Positions 1-12,000 of a stretch of DNA of 64,000 nt are shown piece by piece (the first letter of the stretch is position 1; the number at the start of each line of letters is the position of its first letter). Under the pieces are notes generated by a model. It saw nothing but the letters and a program-made list of their open reading frames with translations. It was not told the origin of the DNA and did not search any database. Position numbers and translations under genes: made by a program. The stretch spans positions 868,001 through 932,000 of the forward strand of contig JAHGAU010000010.1 in NCBI GenBank assembly GCA_019925105.1, written 5' to 3'. This DNA is from Niebla homalea (Eukaryota; Ascomycota; Lecanoromycetes; Lecanorales; Ramalinaceae).

Positions 1-3000
1 TAGGATTTACGTACCGATTATTACTCCGTTATTTAAAATCGAGTAAAGACTAACGATCGCTTTAATCTTAACTTTATCGGTAAATTTATAATGATTTTAC
101 CTTTAAGTTTTGCCGGTAGCCTACATAATATCAAAGAACGTATTTAGGATTATATAATTATTGTCCGTCGTTATTACCGGCCAGATTTTTTTATTACCTT
201 TACTTATAATCTAAAGTAGGAGGATATCGTAAAAAATATCCCGGAAGGTATTAATATAATAGATTATTTAAATATCGTTTATCGAATTTTTTATTTTTAC
301 CTAAAGGAATTAATAAAGAATCTTATTAAGGATTACGTTTTAAATTATTATATTGTTTATTCTTATATAGTTAAGTTTTAGAAGCGTAATCTACTTTATA
401 CCTATATTTTTTATATCGTCGAGAACCGAGATATTATTAATAATCCTGAAAAAATTAATTAGGTTATTTTAGTTTTCTTTCTTAATTATATTTTAACTTT
501 AAAGCTCCACGATTTAATAAAGACTTATATAATTTATTAAAGGTATAACGCGTCTAACACTTTTATTAAATATTATAATAAAGATGGTAAATACTTAAAG
601 TATTTCCCTAAGGATTATCGTAACGATACCCTATTTATCCCAGATAAAGGATACCCCGCCTATACCCGTCCTTAAATTCCCATAAAAGAAGATAGAATTA
701 ACAATCGCTAGGTAATACCATATAACGCGTAACTCTTAATAAAGTTCCGTACTTATATTAATATTAAGGTATACTCTTTTATTAACGTAATCCGGTATAT
801 TTATAAGTATATTTATAAAGGGAATACCGGAGCCGATATAGAGATAAGTATTTAATATAAAAACGGGAATAAGACGGAATATATAGGTTAATATAATGAG
901 ATCATTTTTTACCTAAAAGTACGATAATTCGGGTCGATTAAAGTATACTGGCGTTTATTTAGATTTCCTATAAATAAGATATTCTTATTAATTGAGCGTC
1001 TGGATTATATATTATTTAATGAATAACGGATTACCTTTAATCCTGCCCGTTAGAATACTGCGGAGCTTATAGAAATAGATAAATTACGCCAGACGAAATT
1101 AAATTAATAATTTCGACTTAATACGGACTATAAATCCGCCGTTAACGCCGGGGAAAAGTTTCCTTTCTAGCTTTTAATTAATAAGAAACCTTTAAACGTT
1201 TATTACTCCGATATCCTAAAGTACTACACTTAATAAACGAAATAAAAGACTTAAAGGCCGCGTCGGAAAAAGTTTACTGTAGGCCGTATGTATTTCTCTA
1301 GGCCTAAAGTAGGGCCGGTATTCTACCTCCGGACTCTTTTTCTCCACGTTCCCGGCGTTACGGGCTATAAGGATCTCTATACGGTCAATAATAGGATAAA
1401 AAGAACCCCGGATAACTTACTAGATTACTAAAGGGTATACTTTGCTCGGGGATTTCTTGAGGGCGATGCGGAGTAATATAAGACGTTGGTTAAAACGACG
1501 GTAATAAGCTTCTTACTAATGGTCCGTAATATATTTATAGCTATCCTTTTAGAGGGTTAAGTGGTTAATCCTAAAGCTTTATAGGAATCCTATTAGGAAG
1601 GGTATATTTCTCTAATACCTCTTTATTTCTATAGTTAACCCCTTTTTAACCTTTAAGTTAACTAACGATTACCGTTATAAACTGGATACTTAATATAGCT
1701 ATATAAATACTTCTTTTCCTAGGGATAATTAAGCTAATACCCTAAGGATATATTTCTAGGAGCAATTAACCCTATACGAGGTCTAACGTCTATTAAGTAA
1801 TAATTCCGTTAACGGTTAAATACCTATTTTATAAAACTTTAACCTCTTATCGTTGATTAAGGATTTTAACGCTTATTATATAGAACGGAATCCGTATATC
1901 CGGGCTGAAATAAACTATAAGATTAATACGGCTATGGTTAAGGAAGCTTTTAATAGATTCAACGATGGTTAACGTTGTATTGCTATTACTTTACTCGATA
2001 CTCTAAACGATCTTAAGGCCCGCAAAAAGACGTTCTTTCTTTATAGACCCGGCGGTGGTAATAAGACCTTCATTATCAATAACGTCCTTCATTATGTCCG
2101 AAACCAGGGGGATATTGCTCTTATTATTATTATTTCCGGTATCGTAATTATACTATTAAACGGCGGGACGACGGCATACTTAAGGTTTAAGATCCTTCTT
2201 GATGTTAATGCTTAATTTACGTTATCGATTAAGTATTAATACTCGGAAGCCAAACTTCTACGGGAAGTTAAGCTAATTATTTAAAATAAAGCTCCTATAT
2301 AAAGTCGGTTTAATATTTATATCCTTAATAAAATACTTAAGGATATTTATAATTCGGATATCCTATTTATTATTAAAGTAATCTATTTTTATAATAATTT
2401 CCGTTAGATTCTTTTAGTCGTAATTAATAGTAAGGTTAAGGATATTATTAACCGATTTATTTGTTCCGCTGAGTTTTGGCTGTCCGTTATTATGTTAGAG
2501 TTTACGGAGAATATACGGTTAATAAATCCTTATCTTACTACGTAGGGTAGAGATAAGCTCCGAGATTTTGCGGTCGATCTCCTCCGGATAAGTAATAGAA
2601 TAGATATACGGCGAGATCCAATACTTAAAGCCGATATATATAACTAGCGTCATAAATAGGTAGACGGGAATAAGAGAACCGACTTAATTCATACTATTTA
2701 TCGCGACCTCCCTTATATTACGTTTATCGATTAAGCTGCCTATATTGTTAAAAGAATTATCTTAACTCCGGCCAACTTGGATATTATTAAGCTTAATAAG
2801 GAGATCCTGGAGCTTAATGCGGAACGACTTTATTCCTTTAGGTTTATTAATAAAGTTAAAGATTAAAAATACCGCCGAACGATTGCTAACGGATATTTTA
2901 TAGAGGCCGCGAAGTATTAATTCTCGCTCCCCCTTTATATTTTGGAGCTAAAGGTGGATATACCGGTAATAGTATTGAGGAACCTTAACCCACCGGTTAT

Positions 3001-4095
3001 TTGCAATGGGACCCGGCTGATCGTGGACGAGATCGGTCGTAAGAATATTAAGTGCAGTATATTAACAGGTTCTTATATTAATAAGCCAGTCTTAATCCCA
3101 AAGATATAACTTTCCTTAAAGGATAATAACGACCGGCTACCCTATACCTTTATAAGGAAGTAATTCCCTCTTAAACTAGCATACGCGATAATAATTAATA
3201 AATTATAAGGGCAGTTTATTAAATATATTAACTTAGAGCTCCGTATTAAGTTTTACTTCATATACGGTTAGTTATACGTTACTATTTCTCGGGTAATTTA
3301 GAAATAAAACCTTCACCTTATTGCTAAGGATATCCCATACGTTTTAACCAATTAACTGCTCCATAATACCGTTTATAAAAAGGTATCCCGCATGGTACGT
3401 TACGGGGAAGGGTAATACTTACCGGACAAGTAAGGTATAAATAAAAGCCCTTAAGTAAAAGCATAAATACACTATAGGCTATTCTTAAAAGGGAAGGAGT
3501 ATATAACCCGGCTAAATACCGGAAAATATGGTAATCGATTATTCAGGTTAAATTAAGCCTTTTATATTTTAAGGTAAACCTTTACCGGTTTTAAATAAGA
3601 ATATTATTAAAGGATTTTATTATAATTAATACGTATACCCTTATTTCTTTATACCTTAATATTATAAATACGTATAGCTTTTACTTTATATTATTACTCG
3701 TTCTAAAAATATTATTAATATTTAAATTATCGTTATTAATATTATCGTCGTTACCCGTATAAATAGATCCTATTATATTATATAGATAAATTATTTATAA
3801 AATCCAAAAAAAAAAAAAAAAATTAATAAAAAAATCTAGATTAAGTATAATATTATTAACATAATAATATTATTTATAGATAAATACATTAGTACTTCGG
3901 ATAGCTATATAAATTATAGAGCCTTATAAATAAATCCAAATAAAGTATAATACCGTTATAATAACGCTTTATAAAGTATTAAATATATAGGAAAAGAAGA
4001 TAAGATATTTTAACGGCTTAATAATTAATAAGTCCTTAAGTTTAAAGGAGGGTAATAAATTTAAATCTGAGGAATTTATCTTTTTCCTATTTCCT
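1..4095 (+). mobile_element. Helitron-1, RIP-degraded, cut by the left window edge
   Basis: This is the 3' part of a rolling-circle transposon that encoded a Rep/PIF1-type helicase. Reading the + strand through stop codons shows helicase landmarks in order: a Walker A relic (RPGGGNKTF, near 2,044-2,072; intact members read GPGGTGKTF), the conserved NGTRLIV segment near 3,003-3,025, then FPLKLAYA near 3,163-3,187 and LYVTISRV near 3,275-3,300, which form the end of Helitron helicases. Most interrupting stops are TAA/TAG where Gln is expected, as RIP would produce. The 3' tail from about 3,430 matches the tail of Helitron-2 (20,000-20,655). The N-terminal Rep domain lies outside the window or in degraded sequence near its start. 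No functional protein is possible. The exact 3' end is not fixed; a small hairpin at about 4,112-4,128 may be terminal. Confidence 0.8.
3430..4095 (+). repeat. Helitron 3'-terminal repeat, copy 1 (RIP-mutated)
   Basis: This copy aligns along its length with 20,000-20,655. Shared blocks include the segment around 'cccggctaaataccgg' (about 3,508 and 20,078), 'aatcgattattcaggtt' (about 3,534 and 20,102) and 'cattagtacttcggatagct' (about 3,887 and 20,447). Differences are mostly C-to-T and G-to-A toward this copy, so copy 1 is the more heavily RIP-mutated. It ends in a decayed tRNA-like segment at about 4,011-4,070. Confidence 0.8.
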
Positions 4096-4240
4096 TTTAT
4101 AGGTAGTCCCTCTTTCGCTACGGCGAAAAGGCGAGAACTTATATATATATATAATTAACTCGTAAAATTAAATGAATTAATAATTAATTTTAAAATTCTA
4201 TAAAATATATTAAATTTTATTAAATATATAAATTTTATAA

Positions 4241-4882
4241 TGTTAGGAGGTATGGGCTATTCCTTGTTGGGAAATCATAAAAGTATTAATTAGTGATTTT
4301 GATACTTTTAAATAATAAATAATATAGGGTGGTTTTTCTTAAATAAGAATAATAATAAAGGAATAAATATAAAATAAATATAATATAATAAATATATATT
4401 ATAAATTTAAATTAATTTAAATAAATATATATTATATAAAAGGATAAAATATAAGATTTTAAGATTTTAAACTTTAAATTTTAAATTAAACTTTAATATT
4501 TTTAATAATTTATAAGTATTAAAATACTTAATAAAATACTATTTTATAAAGTAAATAACCCCCTATATATATCCGTTTAAGGGAAGTTACCAGCTTATAT
4601 ATTATATATATAAGTTATATTTTATCCTTTATTATATATATAAGCCGTATTTTACCTTTTAATAATTATTATACGATACCCGAGGTCTTAGTTACTTATT
4701 TTATTATTAATAAGTAAAATACGGTATAATACGCGATATCCGCGGTTTTATTAATAATAAGTAAAACGCGGGTTATTACGCGATAACCGATTATTAGGCG
4801 ATGTACCATAGTAATTTCAATTACTATGGCTATTATAGCCAGTGGCTTGGCCCAGAATCCTTATATAGTGATTATTCTGATA
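4241..4882 (-). repeat. copia-1 3' LTR (RIP-mutated)
   Basis: It starts TGTTAG and ends CTGATA on the + strand. These are the termini of the 22,310-22,968 LTR (TGTCAG/CTGACA) after one transition at each end. The two LTRs align throughout, for example at 'ggtatgggctattccttg' (4,250 and 22,319). Both are extremely AT-rich. Confidence 0.9.
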
Positions 4883-4892
4883 CACCCCTTAA
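4883..4892 (-). promoter_or_regulatory. copia-1 polypurine tract
   Basis: On the - strand the bases directly before the 3' LTR read TTAAGGGGTG, a purine-rich run in the position where plus-strand DNA synthesis is primed in LTR elements. Confidence 0.6.
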
Positions 4893-5349
4893 TCGCTATG
4901 TGAGGTAAAAAATGTTATAAAAAACCTCTGGCCTTTTCAATACTTGGTATTTTTCGGTAATTTTTAAACCGATATAAAATTCGCGTACTTGACTCAGCTT
5001 ATATCCGGAGAAAAATAAAAAACCGGTAATATTTGAGTTTTCCTCGAATTGTTTTAAGTGGAAAACGCAAAAACTTTCAATTCCACTTTTTGTAATTCTT
5101 AAGTTATAAATTATTTATAACTTACCCAAAACTCAGTAGAATAACGTGAAATTTCAATCTCACTATATAATAGTGCCCTCGAACTAGTCTTTATCAGGAA
5201 ATAATATATATCCCGAAACTGAGCGGTGAAGTGGCCTTTTTAGGGAAAAATAATATCAAAAACCCTTTTATGGCCAAAATGGAAAAAACCATATATATAT
5301 TTATATATGGTAAAAACTCCTCAAGAGAAACCCAAAAGGGAAAAAACTC
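4893..5349. other. copia-1 3' untranslated segment
   Basis: This lies between the RNase H stop and the polypurine tract of copia-1. It has no open frame of note. It contains a short run of alternating AT (about 5,290-5,310). Nothing else is recognised. Confidence 0.5.
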
Positions 5350-8290
5350 TTAAATATGGTCTTTAAGATTTATTCGTGATATAAATCTCTTATAAGAGTT
5401 TATATCCAAAGCTTTAATCAGCGCATCCGCTACCTGGTCATTTGTGGGTATATACTGTATTTTAAATAAGTCTTTTTCAATACAGTCCCTTACATAATAA
5501 TACTGTATATCAATATGCTTTGACCTTGCGTTATGCTCAGGATTCTTAGATAAATCTATAGCCGATTTATTATCACAATAAATCAAACCAGTTTTAATAT
5601 GGGTAATAATAGGTTTTAATTCTTTCAAAACCTCATTTAGCCATATTTGCTCTTTTACAGCTTCTTTTAGGGCCATATATTCGGCCTCACACGAGCTGAG
5701 AGCTACTGATTTTTGTAATCTTGATGACCAAGAAATAGGGCATTGCCCTAATAGGAATATAAATCCAGTAATAGATTTTCTGGTGGAGTAATCACCCCCC
5801 CAGTCACTATCTACAAATCCTTCTAATTCAATATTATTATTAGGGCTAAAATGTAAGCCCTTAGTACGTGTGGTCCTCACATATTGCCATATGCGGTGCA
5901 GTGCGTGGAAGTGAGAATCATTTGGATTACTTATATATCTTGCACAGTTATTTACCGCAAAGGCTATATCGGGCCTAATACTGGTCATTAAATAAATTAA
6001 TGAACCTATTTGCTATTGGTACAGCTTTATTGAATTCGGACTAGCCTGATTAGGATTTTTCTCAAGCCTAACACCCTGAATAGTAGGAGTAATAATAGGT
6101 TTATCACCTTTTATGTTAAATCTCTCTAATAAATCAGTAATGTATTCAGCCTGATTGAGAAAAATTTCTCGTTTATTCCTATTTCGGATAATTTCAATAC
6201 CTAGGTAATAAGATATATCACCTAAATCGGATATATCTACCCGTTTTTCTATTTGCCCTTTTAATACTTTTATAAAGTCACTATTTTTAGGTGCAAATAC
6301 CAATAGGTCATCAATATGAGCCGCAATAATAATATTTTTATCAATATTAATAAATACGGACTGATCGTGATATAACGGCTTAAAGCCAAGATATCGTAAT
6401 ATACCAGCTAGGAATCGGTAAAATTCTCTAGCGGCTTGTTTTAAACCGTATAAGGCCTTTTTTAATAAACAGACCTTATTGGTTCCGTTATTAAAGCCTT
6501 CTGGCTGATACATATATATCACCTCACTTAGAGGTGCATTTGGGAATGCGGATTTAATATCCCACTGGATAATCTCTAAATCCATAAAAGCGGCTATAAT
6601 AAATAATGCCCTGAAAACCATAGGCTTTACCGTATTACTAAAGGTCTCAACAAAATCAATACCGTATTGTTGTTGAAAACCTTTAGCCATATAACGGGCT
6701 TTATATTTATTTATAGTACCGTCTTTATTGTATTTAGTCTTATAGACCCATTTACCCTTTAATATATTTATATTAGGGCTTGGATCGACTAATACCCAAA
6801 CGTTTTGCTTATCTAGCTCCTTAATTTCAGATTTCATGGCCTTAATCCAATCATCCTTATTAGGGCTATTTATAGCTTTATTATAAGTGATAGGATCACT
6901 TGGATAGCTATTTATAGCATATAATGCCAGCTCATCCTCAGATAAATCATTTAAAGGAACGGTTTTTAGTAATTCGGTAAATTCCGAATTAAATTCCGAA
7001 CTAATAGTCTCATATAAACTACCGGAATTAGGGCTTGCCGAATTAGGGCTTTCCATATTTGAATTTTCCACATTAGGAAATTCAATATCAGGATTTTCCG
7101 TATTAGGAATTTCCTTAGGGCTATATTCGGTATCTACCTCCGTAATTCCACTTGAATTATTTGGATTATTACTCGAATTTGATCCCGTATTAAGAATATC
7201 ACCCCTAAATTCGTAATAATTCAATAACTGATTATCCGTATCAGGTAATTCAGTATTTAAATAATCGTACTTTAAAGGGTGATTTATTTTATTAATAAAT
7301 AAACCCTCCATTATTTCGATATCACGAGCCCAAAAAGTATTTGAGGTCTCTATATCAAATAATTTATACTGATTATTATCGCTATAACCTATCAATATAT
7401 TAGGCTTAGCTCTAGGGGATAACTTCTTAGCTCCCTCAATTTTGCTATATGCAATTGAGCCCCATATTTCAATACCCTTTAAAATCGGTTTATTTTTAAA
7501 CCGTTTTTCGTAAGGTGTAATTAAATTAAGGCTTGAGTGCGGTGTTCTATTATAAATAAAAACACTTGCCTCTAGGGCCTCGGCCCAAAACTCGTTTGAC
7601 AGCTTAGCTGTAAATAACAAGGACCGTATTTTATCTAGTAACGTAAGATTAATACGTTCCGCACCCCCGGCTTGCTCGTAAGCATAAGGAGCCGTTTTTG
7701 AGTGTATTATACCGTTATCTAAACAATAAACGGTAACCTCGTTATATTCCTTGCCATTATCGGTCTTGAAATTTATTAGTTTCTTACCGGTGGATCGCTC
7801 TTCGCGTTTTGTCCACTTCTTAAATGCATTAAAAGTATCACTTTTTGCATTTAATGGCTTGGCTACGAGCCATTTTGTTGCTTTGTCTAAAAAGGTAATG
7901 AAATACCTTTTATTGCTAAAGCTATCAACCTGAGTAGGTCCAAATAAATCACTTTGGATTAAATCCAGGTAATTAATAGGCTTTATATTCCTAGTTGTTT
8001 TGTGATTAGGGTATCTTTTAGACTTAGCTAAAATACACTCCTCGCATTTATAATTTAAACCACTAGGGTTTTTAATTACATTTAGCTTACTGAGAGCATT
8101 ATTATTTATATGGCCCATTCTTTGGTGCCATAATGCTGCATTATTCTCTTTAGGATTTTAAGAAATCTCAAAGGTGCTAAATGCGTATTCAGTTATAAAT
8201 TTATTTATAACTGGTAAGATAAATAAGCCCTTATATAAGTAAGCTTCGGTAATTAATATATTACCGTTATAAATTTGACAGGCCTGATTT
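5350..8290 (-). pseudogene. copia-1 pol: integrase, reverse transcriptase, RNase H with two nonsense codons
   Basis: One continuous - strand frame carries, in order: the GAG-pre-integrase segment ending LWHQRMGHIN, a zinc-binding CEECILAKSKR stretch, the integrase core (SDLFGP, FKTDNGKEY, then the Glu in GGAERINLTLLDK), the copia RT (IIQWDIKSAF, YGLKQAAREF, HIDDLLVFA) and RNase H (VDSDWGGDYSTRKSITG, SSCEAEYMALKEA). Only two stops break it: TAA at 8,158-8,160 and TAG at 6,013-6,015. Both fit CAA/CAG changed by a single C-to-T, as RIP would cause. The catalytic acids of integrase and RT are still visible. The frame ends upstream at about 8,290, where Helitron-2 interrupts it. The opposite-strand frame at 7,751-7,933 is a shadow. 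Confidence 0.92.
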
Positions 8291-8661
8291 ATCTTCTCTT
8301 TTTAATTTCGTTGTTATCAAGAGTCCCAAATAGGAAGGGGATGTCACATGACGAACACCAAAAACCATGGATTTCACTCATTTGCGTGCATCCACCATGA
8401 AACCCCCTTACTTTTTTTTTTGGCAATTGATTGTTTAAGCGCATATTAAGAGCTACCAACAGCTTCAATTTTGGCCCAAAATGGACGTTTCTTCGTGGTG
8501 CAGTATTGAGAAACCCTTCTATATGCTGTGATTGGTATTGGTGATTTTTGCGACGGTAAAGCTTTTTTCCGGTGTTTATCCGGGGATCCTTAAATCGCGT
8601 CCACCGCGTTCTCCCACCTTACTTATCCATCATCTTTCACCTATCACCCATTATAACCAGT

Positions 8662-8775
8662 ATGGATACTTTAATATGTCGGCAGTGCCGTCACACGAAG
8701 CCCAGAACCGACTTTCTAGATAAACACGGTAAACGGACGGTTATTAAATGTTCTCGCTGTCGCGGCCTCCATTAA
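8662..8775 (+). CDS. N-terminal zinc-ribbon-like fragment of the Helitron-2 protein
   Basis: A short frame from ATG 8,662 has a CXXC...CXXC pattern (CRQCRHTKP ... CSRCRG) with basic spacing, like the cysteine pairs seen before the Helitron_like_N domain in fungal Helitron proteins. After a stop at 8,773 the same frame stays readable to the copia-2 insertion at 8,884 and continues beyond it at 15,078, which supports it being the 5' coding end of Helitron-2. It is not functional: it has an early stop, a 6.2-kb insertion and RIP downstream. Family assignment rests on the cysteine pattern and position only. Confidence 0.5.
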   Translation: MDTLICRQCRHTKPRTDFLDKHGKRTVIKCSRCRGLH

Positions 8776-8879
8776 GCCTCGAAGCAGAGGAAGCGTCCTC
8801 CACTTCAAGAAATCGATTCAAATATACAGAGGCTACCACCACATACTACCTTATCACCTTTACTCTCTTATACACCACG

Positions 8880-8884
8880 GTCAC
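8880..8884. repeat. copia-2 target-site duplication (left)
   Basis: The 5 bp GTCAC directly before TGTTAG is repeated at 15,078-15,082 directly after the right LTR, so this is a clean copia insertion. Confidence 0.9.
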
Positions 8885-9022
8885 TGTTAGAAGTGCAGAA
8901 GGCAAAGACCTCGGCTATTACCAAAAGGGGACTAGCCTACTTCCTGGACTTCTTATAAATAGATATCGCTCAGCACCTTATATAGCACTCAACTAAGCAA
9001 GTAATACCCTACTATTTCAACA
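8885..9022 (+). repeat. copia-2 5' LTR
   Basis: A 138-bp repeat, TGTTAG...CAACA. It differs from the right LTR at about eight sites by my count, all transitions, with no indels. Confidence 0.93.
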
Positions 9023-9036
9023 GGTTATAAGCCCGG
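9023..9036 (+). promoter_or_regulatory. copia-2 primer-binding site (initiator-tRNA anticodon arm type)
   Basis: GGTTATAAGCCCGG follows the LTR directly. It equals the copia-1 PBS (GGTTATGAGCCCGG) with one G-to-A. It is complementary to the anticodon stem-loop of eukaryotic initiator tRNA-Met rather than to a tRNA 3' end, the half-tRNA priming known from Drosophila copia. Confidence 0.75.
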
Positions 9037-12000
9037 TTTATATACTTACCACTGCGCTTAGCAATTAATAAGCCTTAACAACGACAATTTAAACACCTTA
9101 AGAGCCGCACCATCGCTCCGCTAGCATCGTAACGGTTCTTATTATTATTATAATTGCTGTAGTTACTTAGTAGTCCTATCGATTTGGGCTTTAACTACCC
9201 GAAAATAAAAAGGCTGGGACGGAAAATAAGAAGGCTAGGACGCCACCCAGCCTGAAACCATCATTATGCGTAGACCGTGGGGTACAGTAGCCCTATATAC
9301 CGATTTACGCGTACGCTATAAGGGTATAGTAATACCTATAAGGCCGTTAGATCGGCGGATCCTTAATAAACGCGTTAATACCCTTAAAGAACAAGGGGAA
9401 ACGTTTATTTATTATTAAGGTAATTAAAGCGGCTTATAAAGCCTATTATCGCGTATACCCAGTTTCTTAATTAAGCTAGCTACTTAATTTAAGCTATTAT
9501 TATTTTAGCCCTATATTGAAGTTTACCTTAATTACCGTATTAAAGTTTAAGCATAAAGAGAAGTAAGATACTTACTTCTAAGGCTCTTTCCTCTTTATTA
9601 AAACTATTAAGGCTTAGATTAATTATAGCTCTATTTCTAGGGGCTCTTTATTAAGATTTTTACCACTATTAAGACTATCAAGAACATATTAATTATCCTA
9701 ATTTATACGTTTTATTACTTTAGCCTATAATTAAACTATTTGTCCCTAAATAACGTTCTTTTGCCCGGCGTATTATATATACTTTATAAGCTTTATACCT
9801 TAAACGGTCCGTTAAAATTAAGAAGCTTTATTACTTATTATTAGCCTTTAAAATACGGTTCTCGTTAAATAAAAAGAAACTCCGGGCCCGTTACCGTTTA
9901 CTTCATAAAACGTTCCGTTTTACACGTATATTATTTAGGAAAGTTATAGTCTTAAAGGATAACGACTTAAAGTATTATTTATTATTATCGTTATCTGAGT
10001 TATCCCTATTTAAGGGCTTAATATTATTAGTTATAATCCTGTCGCCTTTTAACGACGAAAATCTCTTTAATCTTTAAGCTAAATTACTATTATTATTATT
10101 ATTATTATTACCATTATTATTATATCCGATCCCTTTAAGATTGCCGGTACCTTTAATAAGGTTGTTAAGCTTAAGGATAACCTTAAATATATTATATAAG
10201 AACGTAAGATAAGTAAGAGGCTTAAGTTTACCCGGCTTAACTATTAAATTATAGATTCCAGCCTATACCTTATTAAGACCGATACTCTTAAGGGTAATAA
10301 ACTTATAAAGGCCCAAGATACCTACGATTAAGGGCACTTTATAACCTATGCCGTAATCCGTATAAGGATTAAGGGGATTAATTAATATACTATTAAGAAT
10401 ATTAAGAATATTAAAGTAACATAAAATACTTTCCGTATTCAGTATTAGCCTAAGGGCTTAAGTTATTTCGTATTGGCCCTTAAACGCTTTACCTCCCTTA
10501 TCCTTAGTTAATACTTAAATCTAAATAAGTATTATAATAAATATTAAGATCTTTTTAATGAATTATAGAATTTCTAGGGTACGGTTATTATTAATAATAA
10601 CGTACTTATTTAACAGTTTTATAAGGGCTTTAACCCGGAATATAAAGCCTATATTAACCAATATAACGATAAGTATAAGCCGTTTTAAACGGCCGATAAT
10701 AATATTAACGTTTTAAAATACGTACTTACCTATATTATTAACCGGTTTCTTTAATATAAAGTTTTAGATAAGACGTTTACGTTTAATATTATAACCCTTA
10801 CGGCTACTATTACCGATCCACGTTTCCGGGACGATATCCGCCCGAATAACTTTATTTTGCTCCGTATTCCTCCGTAGTTCGGTATCCGTTAAGGCTATTA
10901 CGTTAAGGTTTTATAAAAGAGACGTTTTTACATCGTTACCGGCTATCGCTTACTTTACGGGCATAATGAATCGACCTATAGCAATAATAATAAACGCCGT
11001 AATAACGATAATAATAGTAATATAGGTACCGGTAACGATTAAAAACGCCGGCGTTACGGTAACGGCGGTAATAACGGTAATAAAGGTAATAATAAGGGTA
11101 ATAATAAGTCCAAGGATAAGGAATATAAAGCTTTTTTGGGGGCTAAAACCTTAATAAACCTAGCCTTTACGTACGTTGCCGTTACTATACTAACTTTACC
11201 GCCCGTTATTTACCGGGATTACCAGGCATATTTAACTATAAATATATTTACTTTTATTACCTATATCTTTAATATTAATTGTATGAATTATATCGTCGGT
11301 AATAGCTATATCTTTATCCGTAGGGAGCTTTTCCTTAAGCTTATTATTATTAAGGGCTTTTCCGGGGGGAGGAGTATTACTTATATTAAAGTCGTTAAAA
11401 TCCTATATTAATCTAATAAAGGCGTCCGCAATTTAATCGTTTATAATGTCCTTTTTGTCCCTAATAATACCTTTAATTTTATTAGCCCCGGATAGCTATA
11501 ACAAGCCGGTTATCCCTTTAAGTAAAATAACGACCCAGAGGATTTAGGCATATCCATCGGCCGTAACGGTATCTTTATAAAACTTTTACCGGCGGCCCTT
11601 TACCTCCTTAAAGTCGATATTAAAGTTATTAATAATTTAATACCCGTAGCCCTATATATTACTCCTATGAATTAAGAAGCCCTGAAATATTGGTATAAGG
11701 TAACGGGGTATATAAGGGAGTAAAATATTAAGCTCTTACCAGAAACGGTAACCGGTATCGACCTCTTTAATTTATTAAATTTATTAAGGGACTATAAGTA
11801 CGTTATCTATACGGAGATATAAATAAAGCTTAAGTTAAGTAAAGGCTATATTAAGCCTGGTATTTATTAAAACGAGCTTATTTATTCCGATTTAATTAGC
11901 CTTATTAATAATATAAAAGCTAATTATAAGTAGGTTATTACTTTTACTAAAGACGTTATTAAAGTTATTTATATAGCTTTACTGTTAGACTCCTTATATG

